A stretch of 64,000 bases of DNA from Hygrophila difformis (Eukaryota; Streptophyta; Magnoliopsida; Lamiales; Acanthaceae), in NCBI GenBank assembly GCA_030278955.1, contig JAOANR010000006.1, positions 13,427,974-13,491,973 on the forward strand, given 5' to 3'. A program made the position numbers and the translations under genes. Below, piece by piece: positions 23,321 to 34,653 of this stretch. Under the pieces are notes generated by a model. The model did not search any database. It was not told the origin of the DNA and was given only the letters and a program-made list of their open reading frames with translations. How positions within the stretch are numbered: the stretch's first letter is position 1; each line of letters opens with the position of its first letter.

Positions 23321-24142
23321 ATGCTTCGCCGATCGCCTCTCCGCCTTCCCTATTTGCTCTCCGGTTATTCCTATGGAAAATCTGCGAATTCTCCGTTTCC
23401 AGCAACCTACCTAGGGCATTGCGGTTCCACAAAACTCCGTACTGTTCTTACTCCGGTGAGTACAATGTCACCGTTTCAATCCACTGTTTCGCAGTTTCTC
23501 AGGCAATACTGCAGCAAACCCAAGAAGGTATACAAAGAAGTGAACCTGGCATGCCCGGAGGATATAGAGAGGCTAAAGCAATACCTCGTCGAAGCCCAAC
23601 AGGAAAGGGCGGAAAGGAGAAAAGCGAAGGGTCTCGATCCGGACGGGAGCGATGGCGATAGCGAAGATGAACCGGAGCTTCGGTACGAAGACTATGAGCC
23701 AGAGCTGAAGATATTCGAGGATCCATTTCTAGACAGGAAGCCTCCCCCGGAGCCGGATGAGCAGACGAAGAAAGATGTGGCGGAGATGGTTGAGACTCTG
23801 AAACTGTTGGTAGAAAAAATGCCTATGCAGAAGCCTTCCAAAAAGCGCAAGGGCCGTGGTAATAACGAGAATGATGAAAACAAGGATCGGGAAGTGATGA
23901 CCGAAAAGGAGAGGGAGGCTGTTGCGAGAGTGGCTAAGATATTGGAGGAAGGTTTCAAAATGGATGGCCGTTTGAAAGCAAAGGATGGTTCGCAAAAGGA
24001 GGAGGAGGGTGATTTGCAAGCAGAGGATGGTTCCCAAAAGGAGGAGGAGGAGGAGGATTTGCAAGAAGTAGAGGATGGTTCCCAAAAGGAGGAGGAGGAG
24101 GATGATGATCTGAAGAAATCGAATCAGATCTCAGTTTCATGA
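23321..24142 (+). CDS. Intronless acidic protein with probable mitochondrial presequence and C-terminal repeats
   Basis: A single open frame of 273 aa from the ATG at 23321. The first 60 residues (MLRRSPLRLPYLLSGYSYGK...) are rich in Arg, Ser, Leu and Tyr, lack acids and look like a mitochondrial targeting sequence. The middle part is helical and charged: PEDIERLKQYLVEAQQERAE, then an acidic stretch DGSDGDSEDEPELRYEDYEP and KKDVAEMVETLKLLVEKM. The C terminus has three acidic repeats, each starting DGSQKEEE and ending DLQ or DLK, encoded at about 23979-24115. I do not recognise a named family. The repeats are purine-rich (gga-ggag) and may vary in number between individuals. Confidence 0.7.
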   Translation: MLRRSPLRLPYLLSGYSYGKSANSPFPATYLGHCGSTKLRTVLTPVSTMSPFQSTVSQFLRQYCSKPKKVYKEVNLACPEDIERLKQYLVEAQQERAERRKAKGLDPDGSDGDSEDEPELRYEDYEPELKIFEDPFLDRKPPPEPDEQTKKDVAEMVETLKLLVEKMPMQKPSKKRKGRGNNENDENKDREVMTEKEREAVARVAKILEEGFKMDGRLKAKDGSQKEEEGDLQAEDGSQKEEEEEDLQEVEDGSQKEEEEDDDLKKSNQISVS

Positions 24143-24828
24143 ATAAAGCAACAAAGGGGAATTCAGGTTGTTCTGCTGCTATGGAATTCAAGCAGGTTCC
24201 TAGGTATCTAATCATCCCTCTTCTTAGGAGCAGTAGTAAATAAACATTATAGAATGAGTTATTAATCATATGTTAGTGGTGGTACTACTTGAAGCTTTAC
24301 ACCCGTCATAGGATATACTATTATTATTGTAAGGACGGATAACCGTAGGTTACTATTCCTCAATGAGCATCTATGCCATTTACTGTGGAATATATATGCT
24401 CCACAGGGGTAACTTTCCCATGATTAGTTTTAAACAGCTCCCCTACTAAGCATTTATTGTGGAATCATCTCTAGAAAAGCCTAATGGAAAATTCTTCTGC
24501 TTGTTTGGTTTCTATGACAGTGACTCTGTGCAATTTTCTGTGTATGCAAAAAATGTGTGTAGAGTATTATGCACAATAAGTTCTACAACTTGTTGGTGTT
24601 GATTTTGCTAAGGTAAATGACCGTTGAAAATGAATACTATGTGACATCCTCCAGATGATACTTGACTAGATACCTGCAGCAGTGGTGCTTTCTCTCATGA
24701 TATTGTTACAGGAATTCACAAGTTTCGGATCCAAAAATATTTCTTGTTTTTCGATATGGATCCGGAAAGATAGGCTTGATTTGATGACCGATCAATACAC
24801 AACCATCTCTTTCCACATATTTCCAACA
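24143..24828. other. Intergenic region between convergent genes
   Basis: No gene is seen. It holds the 3' untranslated regions of the acidic protein gene (+) and the S1-domain gene (-). Confidence 0.55.
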
Positions 24829-27800
24829 TCATGGACTCTTTTCATCGTCTCTCTCAAACTTGAACCATTTCCAGTTGGAATACAGCTTTTCCTCATCTTC
24901 AAAGGGCAGCCCCTCATCTGTAGGATGGGCGTCCGGCTTTTGTGGCGTGGAAACTGGGGAAATTTGTTGTCTATACTTGATTGCCATCTCTTCGGCTTCT
25001 TGATACAATCTCTGGACAGAAAGTGAATTTATGCTGGATAAGTCCTCAGAGCACAAGCTCAAATTCATTTTACAATGAGAAACGTAAGAGCGTGCATTAC
25101 CTCCTTGTTCGACAAAAATAGACCCGGTTCGCTTTCAAGCTCAGCAATACTGCTCAGACAAAAGTAGACAAGACTATTAGCAACTGAAGAAAGAGATTTC
25201 AAATATGTATTCCCCATTTATTTAAGGACTAAACCATAAACTTTGATAAAGGATGCTGAACTATTGAAGCCAATGTTCCGAGGCTTCAACAAAGCCGTTT
25301 CACAATCTATGCCAGTTCCAAGAGTAAGTAAATGTAGTAGAGTACATAATTTTCCAGATAGCGGATGAGACATTGAGACATGACATCTTATTTTATGAAT
25401 TAATCGATGTGTCATTAATCATTATTACCATTCATCGCTGGATTTGTTTTTGTCGAGACCCAACTCACACTTGATAATGGTTACACAGATTTATTCAACC
25501 AAATTTCCGAATTCTGGAGATGGGCACAGCCGGCCCCAGGCATAGGCCTAGGGTGCATTTGCCCAGGGCCCAGGGAAAAATGGGGCCCTTTTACTTTTTT
25601 ATTTTTTTACACTATTTTTATAAAATTAATATTTCCTCCGTTTTTATTTGTTAGCTACGTTTGACAAATTGGTACTGTTCACTCATATACTTTGACTTAA
25701 AGTTTTATTATGGTTATATAAGTTAAAATATAACCAAGTGAGATCTTGTTAGATTCGTCTCGTCTTGTAGTTTTTAAATATCGAACATTTAGAATTTTTA
25801 CTTGTATCGAATTTGAGTTATTAATGGTTTAAAATGTGCATTGGACTGCGTGTTGGGTGGGTCCGTAGCTATCTTTAAAAAACGGAGGAAGTAAGTTTTA
25901 TTTTTAATATCTTAAAAAAGAGCATGAATTCCATTATTTTTATTTCTACAAATTAAAAGTTCACATTTTATTTATCTCCAAATTTCTTTCTAAACTCACC
26001 ATCTAATTTAATTAGGAAACTTTTTCAATTTCAAATTAATAGGTGAAAAGAAAGAAAGAAAATTCTAAAAACCTAGTTATTATCCATGAAAGATTCACAA
26101 ATAAGAAATTCTTGCTTCCGTTCATATGGGAGAGTTCCTCCACCCGACAAGTTTTCGGGGATTCTTAGCAAATAGTAGGACCTAAATTATTCTCCCAAGA
26201 ATTATTCTTTTTGGATGTAAAATAAGGAGAAAATTTATTTTTAGAAATAATAAAATACTACTGGAAAATTTATCAAGAACAATAATTACAAGAATTTTTT
26301 TGTCTTAATGACGAAAACTTTTTGGAAGAAAATCCTGAAAATTTCTGGAAGAAAATCCTAAAATTTGGTCATATCCAAATTTGCAATCGAACTTCATTAG
26401 CGGTCAAGATTTTAACAACTGAATTCCAAAATTGTCTGCTAGGGAATAATCGAATATGTTTATTTTTATATTTATACGAACGCTTCGCCCAGGGCCCATA
26501 AAATCTCAGGAACGGCCCTGAGATGGGTAAAGAACTGATCCAGAAACAATAGTTCAAAGGAAAGATCATTAGTGAGCTTACCTGAGAGCAATTTTGCCAG
26601 GAAACATTGACTTCACGACCAAAACCTTAACCTCTTCATCAATTGCGAGCACGTCACTAACAGACGCAATTCGCTCCCGACTTATCTTTGAAATATGTAA
26701 CAATCCACTGCGAAAGACCAAATGAGTGAGGTTCAAACGAATGCAATTGAAACAAAATTCCTTGCACATGATACAAATGTTGATGGTAAAAATTGGAACA
26801 CCTGACTCTTTATGAAACTTCATACATGAAAAGTAAGGCCCCGTTTTATTGGTAGTATCGGATGAGTTTTATGAGAGGCTTAAAAACTCATCCAATTCTA
26901 CCAATCAAATGCAGCCTAAGATTCACGAATTAAGATTCACCTTCTATTAGTATCACCTATCCTTATCTGTGCGCCATATGGGAAAATTTTCTTGACTGTT
27001 CCGACGAGAAGTGTTCCTTCTCGAAGATTTGCCTTTTCCTATTTCATTTTCATTATCCAAGCAAAAGCCATCAGGGAAAGAGGCAACGGAAACAAGAAAA
27101 ATTTGTGAATCAAGAACACAAAAGTAAATGTGAAGCAAAGAAGGCAAAAATTTTTTAGGTGAGAGCACAAACCCAAGCTTCCCTCTCGCTGAGTATTAAG
27201 TCGTTGGTATCTTCATTTATTCTAGTAATTAGGACACGTAACCTTCGGCCCACCTGCAAAATCAAGATATAAATTATGAGACATGAGCTAAATGTCAAGA
27301 GATTGAAGAAGTTTGGCAATGCTTCGGATTTGTGTGCAGCTGATCTGCATATTAAACAACAATTGACAAGTACTGATGTCTCCCATTAAAACCTCCCAGT
27401 CACCATTTTCTCCTACGAGACACATCACCCAATTCCAACTTACGCGCTTCTTTTTACCTATCTTTGATGTTCAATAGGATGTTATTTTTGTCCTCCATGT
27501 TATTGCATATGCCATGTGCTAGAAATGAAAAGATCATCTTTCCATAAAATAGATGATGATAAAATGATGAATTCTGGATTTCTGGTTACAAAAGGACTCT
27601 GCGAGAAATTAAAGAAATCTGGATTTCTGGTTACAAAAGGACTCAGCGAGAAATTAAAGAATCAGAGGATCATTTTTGCAAGAAATTAAAAGACAGAAAA
27701 TGTGTTTGATCCTGTTGCACGCCATTCCTTCTAAATAGAATCAGATCTATAAGGTTTCTTCCGATTAACCAGAATACAGAATAGTACAATGGGAAGGGAT

Positions 27801-29742
27801 TTTAATGCAAATTGAAATGAATTCGAAGGATCAAATCTGGCAAGGTCGTTAATCTATCCATCCATCTAATAAGTAATCAAATGTATGCAACACAGAAGTA
27901 AATGGACTTACATTTTCTTTCAATTCCGTAAAATTGTTAACCCGATTCATCAAATCAGCTTTCGGAAGAAAGGCTCTCAGACCCTACAAAATTGAATCAC
28001 CATAGAAAGGCTCGTCAGATGATTTTTGTAGCCCACCATGGGTCAGATAAAAAATGCAGAAAGCTCACCTCTATTCTTGTAAGAAGGCCTCCAGTATTCC
28101 ATTCTGTTATTTTCACCTCAATTGCCTCATTAAGCTGCTTAATCTAACAAGAAAAACCAGTGTAATTCAGCACCCGAAAAAAGCAGAAAAGTGTCAGGAA
28201 TGGTAAAACAGAGCAGGACACACAAAAAAGAATAGCCTAATCTGCTCACTTCAGAGTTCAGAATCCATAAGTATCTTGGTAAGACGAGAACTTGCTTTAG
28301 AACTACTCCGTATTTGATAACTTTGTTCAAGAATTAAGCTCAATGACTCAACATCTTAATTGACCTACAAAGTTCGATAGCGAAAAATGCATCACCATAA
28401 CTGATAAAGTACTCCATATGTTCATTTCCAGAAGTAAAATAAAGTCACATTAAAAAAACTAATTCTATTACTTATCAAAATTAAATGTTAATCTTATTAC
28501 TTATCCAGTTATCCTTGAATAAAAACTATGCTAAGATGTCAGTGTTATTGAGTACATCTTTTTCACTGATTCAGATTTCAAATCCACAAAAGCAACCTCA
28601 GTCGAAATTTATTAGTCGATGTCCAATCACCATAGAGTCCAAAAATGAACGATCAACTAATCTTATCATCAACTAAAAACTACTACTCCAAGATGTTAGT
28701 GTATCATGTACTACATTTTTCTCGGTAATGCAGATTGCAAATCCATCAAATGCAACCTTATTCAAATTTATTGGTCTTTAAACTTTATCAGCAAAACCAA
28801 CTCATGTTAAACAGAGAATTAGCCTGAAAATCCTCCAATTTCCATCAAATTTCCATGTTTAAAAGACAAAAAACAGGAAAAGAAAGAAAGAACAAAAACC
28901 TGCCTCACTCGGTGCCAAGCAATGCGCCTAAAGAGCTTTCTACTCGACAACAATGGCCGGCCTCCAAGAGTCCTTCCCAGAACCTCCGCAAATAGAACTG
29001 TTCCAGGCTCCACAACAGGCTTTCCGGGCAACGGCTGGCCACCCATCGCCTCATCATACTTCACAATTCCCATCTTCCCGGGCACCAAAAACTCCTCACC
29101 ATCCTTCTCCACATCACACAACAAGTGCCCCATCTCCTTATCAGACAGAGGCAGCACATCTTTGGTCAGCATTGTCCCCAATAAATCCGCACCCACATTC
29201 ACATCAAGCTTATTCTCATTGCCCGAGACCACTACTCCGACCACCAAATCACCAGCTTTAGCGTCATAATACTCCACTCTAATCTTTCCTCTTCCTTCCT
29301 CCACTGAACTCTCAACCTCACTCCCTGAGACGCTTTCTTCTCCAGGCGGCTTGAAAAACCTGTAAAAGGGCTCCAAGACTTCATCTTTATCCAAGTTTTT
29401 CGTGTCCATTCCCTCCGTTTCCTCAACAGGACCATTCTCCACTTCCTTTAAAGAAGGCTTGTCGAGCAATTCAAGGGATTCGGATTCTTCTTCCCTAACA
29501 GCGTTTTGAGCCAAAAGGGTATTCTTCAATTCTACTCCATTCTTGGTGCAGAATTGAACACGGCCCCGCCGGAATTTCGGCAACCTTGATGAAAATCTCA
29601 AGCTTTTGCAGGATTTCAAGTAGGGATTGGCGATTCTGGGAATTGAGAAGACGGAGGTAAAGACTGAATGATTCGAAGAAGGTGCAAAAGGATAGACGAA
29701 GGGCTTCCAAGTACAGGGATGCTGATGGATAAGGACAGACAT
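24829..29742 (-). CDS. RLSB: Chloroplast S1-domain RNA-binding protein (RLSB/PDE338 type)
   Basis: Eight exons on the minus strand: 29742-28900, 28143-28069, 27983-27912, 27253-27173, 27038-26941, 26707-26582, 25149-25101 and 25011-24829, giving 508 aa. The N terminus is Ser/Arg/Pro-rich and lacks acids for about 70 residues, as expected of a plastid transit peptide. An acidic linker follows, then S1-type segments: AKAGDLVVGVVVSGNENK; EVKITEWNTGGLLTRIEG with LRAFLPKADLM; and the best-formed S1 domain, REGTLLVGTVKKIFPYGAQI then GLLHISKIS. The arrangement matches plant RLSB (Arabidopsis At1g71720), which binds rbcL mRNA in chloroplasts. The C terminus is EKLYSNWKWFKFERDDEKSP. Introns hold an hAT element (intron 6), a Tourist-like MITE (intron 5) and a 45 bp tandem duplication (intron 3). 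The domain call is firm; the exact orthologue is less so. Confidence 0.9.
25526..26520. mobile_element. hAT-type element (CAGGGCC group) in an S1-gene intron, with a nested MITE
   Basis: A 995 bp element within RLSB intron 6. The right end GGAACGGCCCTG and left end (a)cagCCGGCCCC form a CAGGGCCG-type inverted repeat like the element at 5207. The flanks AGATGGGC (25518-25525) and AGATGGGT (26521-26528) are an 8 bp duplication with one mismatch. Subterminal 'cccagggcccagggaaaa' and 'cgcccagggcccataaaat' face each other. No transposase is seen. Confidence 0.75.
25632..25891. mobile_element. Stowaway-like MITE nested in the hAT element
   Basis: 260 bp, starting TTTCCTCCGTTTTTATTTG and ending AAAACGGAGGAAG before TA. 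The internal family blocks are 'gagatcttgttagattcgtc' and 'ggactgcgtgttgggtgggt'. It lies wholly inside the hAT element and is therefore younger than it. Confidence 0.78.
26837..26916. mobile_element. 80 bp Tourist-like MITE
   Basis: A tiny element, GGCCCCGTTTTATTGGTAG ... CTACCAATCAAATGCAGCC, with inverted ends. It is flanked by the trinucleotide TAA on both sides (26834-26836 and 26917-26919), the TAA/TTA duplication of PIF/Harbinger-type MITEs. It lies in RLSB intron 5, 24 bp from the exon ending at 26941. Confidence 0.6.
27573..27662. repeat. 45 bp tandem duplication in an RLSB intron
   Basis: Two adjacent copies of a unit starting 'tctggatttctggttacaaa' with a period of 45 bp and one mismatch (gactctgcg versus gactcagcg). 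It is non-coding. Confidence 0.8.
28480..28800. repeat. Imperfect direct duplication of about 100 bp in RLSB intron 1
   Basis: The segment around 28525-28625 ('agatgtcagtgttattgag ... caaatccacaaaagcaacc') is repeated in diverged form at 28680-28780 ('agatgttagtgtatcatg ... caaatccatcaaatgcaacc'). It is non-coding. Confidence 0.55.
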
Positions 29743-30146
29743 TTTCTGCTTATCCTGCGCTGCTCGTCGTTGGGCTTTGCTTCTTTTATCGGTTCATTGT
29801 TGAATTGATTGCCAGAAACTTAGTTGGCTGTGAGAGCAAATACAACACCACTACTTGCTAGACAGCAGTGCGTGCGCCCAAATCTTATTCGTGAGGGAAA
29901 AACAATTACCGAGAGGCGAAATTGTTGGTGGGAGACTGGGGAGCCTGGGAGATATTTCAACGGGTCGAATTATTCAGGTCCAAACCCTAATTTTTGAGTG
30001 TCGGGTACTCGGGTTTATTTTCAACTCCACCCCATGTTTCTTTTTCTATATTTGGAGCAGTTACTTTTAATTTCCTATAGTTTTTCACTTTACTCTTCTC
30101 TTGGGCTTTGCAATTTGCATATCAGGCCACTTTACTAAGACATGTT
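29743..30146. other. Upstream region of the S1-domain gene
   Basis: It holds the presumed RLSB promoter (minus strand) and flanking DNA up to the target duplication GACATGTT at 30139-30146. No other gene is seen. Confidence 0.5.
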
Positions 30147-30374
30147 TAGAGGTGAAAGCGGGACGGATAATTTTCGCCCGATTCGATGCCATATTCGATT
30201 ATATTCGAATCCGATTCGAATTTTTATATTCGGTGGATATTTGGCGGATACGGGACCAGATATTGGATTGCAAATATCTGCCCGTATTCGAAAAATTCAA
30301 ATATCATACGGATATTATCCGTATTTTCTATCCGAATATCCCGAAATTTATATATATATATATAGTATAATATA

Positions 30375-33150
30375 CTTCATCCGTTCTTTTTTAAATGTCA
30401 CGGGCCAATATTTCACGCAGTCAAATACACGTTTTTAATCTTCAATAACTCAAATTGTATACAAGTAAAAATTATGAAAAAATTTTTGCCCGGACGAGGG
30501 ACGGCGGGGAATGCTATTATCTTGCAAGAAGTGTTGGCTTCCTTTCGGAAAAAATCACCGAATCCAAGCTATCCTGTTGAAAGTTGATCTTGAAAAAGCG
30601 TATGATAATATTCAATGGGATTTTTTAGAGGAATTTCTTCAAGAGATGGGTTTGCCATCTTCTATCATCCGAGTCATCATGTTCTGTGTCCGCTCCACGA
30701 GTTATGCTATCCTGTGGAATGGGAGTATTCTCCCTACTTTCAGCCCGGGAAAGGGAATTCGCCAGGGGGATCCGATGTCACCGTATCTCTTCCTCATTGT
30801 TATGGAGAAATTGTCGCGTACGATTAGTGCACGGGTTAGAGATGGATTTTGGCGGCCAGTGAGTCTTGGTCGAGGCACAACACCCATCTCTCATCTTATG
30901 TTTGCGGATGACCTGCTATTGTTTTCTGAAGCGACTATTGATAGTGTGCAATGTCTCGATAGTGTACTTAATGACTTTGCAGGACAGGCCGGACTCAGGG
31001 TTAACCCCCGCAAGAGCATTGCCATGGCATCAGCCTCAGTGGCTGCATCTCATGTCTCTCTTGTGTCTGATATCTTGAATATTGATTTTGCTCAGGATAT
31101 TGGAAGGTATCTCGGGTTCCCTACCTTCACTGGTGCTGCTCGGAAATTTCATTTTGAGTTCCTGGTGGAGCGGCTCCATAGGAAAATGGCTACATGGAAG
31201 AGAGGGCTATTAAATAAAGCAGGACGTCTAACTTTGGCCAGGGCGGTCCTATCTGCCATACCGACTTATTATATGCAAACCGTGTGGCTTCCGTCTTCCA
31301 CATGCGATGACATTGATAAAGTGGTACGCCGGTTTCTGTGGAAAGATAGCCAGGGTCATGGCATCTTTTTAGTAAATTGGAACAAGGTTGCTACGCCCCG
31401 GCATATGGGAGGTCTTGGGTTGAGGAAAAGCCGCGATATGAACATTGCAATGCTGGGTAAATTATTTTTTGACATAGTAACCAAGACAAACAAGGCTTGG
31501 GTGGAGCTGTTCGTCACAAAGTATGGTTGTAGGGATGGTGTATTTTGTCAACGGCCTGCCTCCTCGGCCACCTATAGGGCCATGCAGCATGTGGCGGAGA
31601 TTTTTAAGGAGGGTGTGAGGGTTCGTTTGGGCAATGGTGAGAGTAGCTTCGGGTATGATAATTGGTTGCCAGGGGGACCTCTTGCTCACCGGATCCCCTA
31701 TGTTCATATATCCGACATTCGCCTCTGAGTTCGGGATGTATTTGATGGAGATCGCTGGTGTTGGGAGCGGCTCTCTATTCTACTTCCTCCCGAGCGTGTT
31801 GGGGAGATTCAAAGCTTTGGGCCACCAAATCTGCATCCGAATGCTAGAGATAGACTGTGTTGGGTTGGCGACACCAGTGGGATCTATTATGTGGCGTCAG
31901 GGTTTGCTTGGCTTATGCAGCAGCGGGGGCTTTGCAAAGACAGATTACAAGCCTGGATTTGGAAGCTCCCATGTGCACAGAAAATCCGATTATTGGTTTG
32001 GTTGCTGGTGAATAATTCTCTCCCATCGAATGTGTTGAGATGTAATCGTGGAATGGCTTCTTCTCCAGGCTGTCCGATATGTGGCGCTGCGGAGGAGACG
32101 GACATGCACATTTTTTTTGAATGCCCGTGGGCTGTTCGCGCTTGGGATCTCCTGGGATGTCGGCCTCTCATCCCCCAGCATACTGGCAGCGGCGAAATCC
32201 CCTTGGTGTTGCATTCTCTTTGTCGTCGATGGACAGGTAAGTTTTGGTCCATGCTATGGATTTATGGCAAGGGCGAAATGCTTACAGCAAGGTGCTATGG
32301 TTGATAGTAATGAGGCAGCTCGGAAATCATACTCATCACGCCTCACGTTTGACAGGATTTTTGCTAAGCATGTCAGGGCCAGACAAGTTCGTTTCGTGTC
32401 GTGGAATCCGACTCGGCAGCTCGGTATTTTCCTCCATGTAGATGGTAGCTCCCTTGGCAACCGGGTCCATCGGGGTTTGGGGGAGTTATTCGTACTGGAG
32501 ACGGACAATGGGTGGAGGGTTTCTCTAGATCTATTGGTCGCTCTACCAACCTAGTGGCTGAATTAACGGGCATTTGGCGAGGACTTCGGGCTCTTATGCA
32601 GAAAGGGGTTACCGAGGCCTATTGTTTTTCAGATTCTAAAGAGGCTATACGTCTTCTTCATGCTTGTGTTGAGGAAGATCATTCGTTGTCTCCAATCGTC
32701 AGGAACATCTCGGACATCCTTCGACAAAGGTCGGGATATAAGTGGAAGCATATTTTCAGGGAGGGAAACATGGTCGCGGATGCACTTGTTAAGAAAGGTG
32801 CCAAGTCTATTGAGTTCTACACGACCTGGGCCTTTCCGCCTGATGATGTTCGTGCTAGCTTCACTGCAGATTTTTTGGGGAGTTGGTTCCCCCGTTATTA
32901 ATTTCTGTTTTTCTTTTTCCTCTTTGCTGTAGTTTTTTTAGCTTTCCTTTTTTCCGACGTCTTCACGTCACCATTATCAAAAAAAAATTATGAAAATTTG
33001 ATATTATAAATCTATGAGATTAGAGAAATCAAACAAGATCCCACTTGACTATATTTTATCTTATATAATTGTATTAAAAACTCTAATCAAAGTTACTCGA
33101 TTAACAGTGACAAAACCTCCAATGTGTCACTTATAAAAGAACGGATGAAG
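30375..33150. mobile_element. Stowaway-like MITE split by a LINE insertion
   Basis: The left half (30375-30480) starts CTTCATCCGTTCTTTTTTAA after TA. The right half (32983-33150) ends AGAACGGATGAAG before TA. Joined, the halves give one family copy of about 260 bp: 'caagtaaaaattatgaaaa' on the left continues on the right as 'tttgatattataaatc', as in uninterrupted copies. Confidence 0.8.
30481..32982 (+). pseudogene. 5'-truncated L1-type LINE (reverse transcriptase to RNase H), degraded
   Basis: A LINE fragment of about 2.5 kb on the plus strand. It begins inside the reverse transcriptase (RGTAGNAIILQEVLASF); the first ORF and the endonuclease are absent. RT motifs are visible: KVDLEKAYDNIQWDFL, GIRQGDPMSPYLF and the catalytic LMFADDLLLF (FADD at 30901). 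The longest frame ends at 31728. After frame breaks come a zinc-binding segment, CPICGAAEETDMHIFFECPW (about 32070-32130), and an RNase H domain (HVDGSS, ELTGIWRGL, CFSDSKEA, NMVADALVKKG) ending at 32901. The flanks are a 14 bp direct repeat, aaaaattatgaaaa, at 30467-30480 and 32983-32996, as made by target-primed reverse transcription. It cannot move by itself. Confidence 0.9.
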
Positions 33151-33312
33151 TACTTATATTAACTATAAAATAAATAAGTAATACTATATGTATAAATATA
33201 ATCAAAAGCTTGAAAGTCATATGTAATTAATTAAATCAAATAATATTAATCGACTCGACTACATTATTAGGTTCTTTGCATCTAAATTGTAGTACATAAC
33301 ATCTTGTAGTGA

Positions 33313-33420
33313 ATGTAAGATTACCAGTAGTAATGTGATTGCTGGGAATGTAAGATTACTGGGAATGTGATTGCTGGGAATGTAAGATTACTGGGAATAT
33401 GAGATTGCTGGGAATCTTAT
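33313..33420. repeat. Short tandem repeat of 'gggaatgtaagattact' units
   Basis: Alternating 'gggaatgtgattgct' and 'gggaatgtaagattact' blocks occur several times in a row, with a combined period of about 32-36 bp. They lie just outside the Tourist-like element at 33441 but resemble its inner 'gtgggaatgtgagattccc' ends, so they may be a rearranged relative of it. Confidence 0.55.
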
Positions 33421-33440
33421 TTTTTAATGTTTTAATATTA

Positions 33441-34012
33441 CTGCGTTTGGTTAGATTGAGAATATCAGATTTCTAGTTCTAATTAATTTACCATAATATC
33501 CCTAAATTTCAATTGAACGAATGTTATAAATATGTTATTTTGCTACACAATAAAAATATTTAAGCCGATTTATTTTTTAAAATATTGAAAATTCTTTATA
33601 TGTAATTTATTGTGTGATAATTACTTATTTAATATGAGAATATATATAAAAATATATTTAAAAAAATATGTTTAAATAATTTAAAATTTTTCAATTTATT
33701 TTTTTAAATTAAATTTCCTATATTTATCATTTTTTAGAATACAAATTTCTATATTTATAAAATAAAATAAGTATAAAAAGTGATGGTATAAAAGTCAAAT
33801 TAATATAAATATATGTAAAGTGGAGGTGATAATCTAAGATTACCTGCCCTCCAGGTGGGAATGTGATTCCCACCTAAAACACCCAACATTCCCACATCGG
33901 TGGGAATGTGAGATTCCCACATGAAACATGCCTCGAACCAAACATGGGCATGTTTCATTCCCTACCTAAGATTCCCAGTGGGAATCTCATATCTCCCGAA
34001 CCAAACGCCCCG
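33441..34012. mobile_element. Tourist-like MITE, TTA target duplication
   Basis: The ends CTGCGTTTGGTTAG (left) and GAACCAAACGCCCCG (right) are inverted repeats. They are flanked by TTA at 33438-33440 and 34013-34015, as for PIF/Harbinger-derived MITEs. The right half also has 'gattcccac' and 'gtgggaatc' palindromes. It sits inside the hAT element. Confidence 0.55.
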
Positions 34013-34288
34013 TTAGATGTCTTGAACGAAATAACTAATGATATTAGAAAATTTAAAAAATCAGTTTAGCTTACATAGTTATATTCCGATTTCTCTTAAA
34101 AAATTATGAGATTATCCGAGTTAAAATTCGAATCCGTCTCGTATTCGTTTCCCGGAATATTCAAATTCATGTTTGTATCCAACCTATTCGTATTCGACTC
34201 CTTATTCGACAAAAAAATATGGGATATGATACGGGACGAGTACTATCCACCTGTATCCGTCCCGTTTTCATCCCTAGGCATGTTAATG

Positions 34289-34644
34289 GGAAAAAACTCA
34301 TATTGTTGCATAATTTTAAGAAATTTCAAAACAGTCCCACAAATATCAAATTAGACGAATCTGTCCCATAATTATTATAATCTTCGCGCGAACCCATCCA
34401 TGAACCCGGTTTTTTACTAATCATTGTCGAACCCGTCTCATAACTACCTTAATCATCGCCTAACACATTCCTCCATTAGGGTAGTTATGGGACGAGTTCG
34501 GCGATGATTAGTGAAAAAACCGGGTTCATAGACGGGTTCGGTGATGATTATGATGGTTATGGTACGGATTCGTCTACTTCGATATTTATGGGATGGTTTT
34601 GGAAATTGAAAAAACTTATGGGACTAAATGAGTTTTTTTTTTCC
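34289..34644. mobile_element. Mutator-like foldback element with 9 bp target duplication
   Basis: A 356 bp element of two arms (34289-34460 and about 34466-34644) that are imperfect reverse complements, for example 'gaacccggttttttactaat' facing 'attagtgaaaaaaccgggttc'. The ends are GGGAAAAAACTCAT and its inverse. The flanks ATGTTAATG (34280-34288) and ATGTTAGTG (34645-34653) are a 9 bp duplication with one mismatch. Like the element at 1394 it starts GGAAAA. It inserted directly at the right flank of the hAT element. Confidence 0.68.
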
Positions 34645-34653
34645 ATGTTAGTG

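Larger units (their letters stand above)
30147..34276. mobile_element. hAT-type element (TAGGGATG group) swollen by nested insertions
   Basis: The left end TAGAGGTGAAAGCGGGACGG and right end CCGTCCCGTTTTCATCCCTA are inverted repeats. The flanks are GACATGTT (30139-30146) and GGCATGTT (34277-34284), an 8 bp duplication with one mismatch. The hAT sequence itself is only the outer part (30147 to about 30370 and about 34080-34276), rich in 'attcgaatccg' and 'tatccgtcccg' motifs. The rest is later insertions: a Stowaway-like MITE containing a LINE, and a Tourist-like element. No transposase is seen. Confidence 0.75.
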
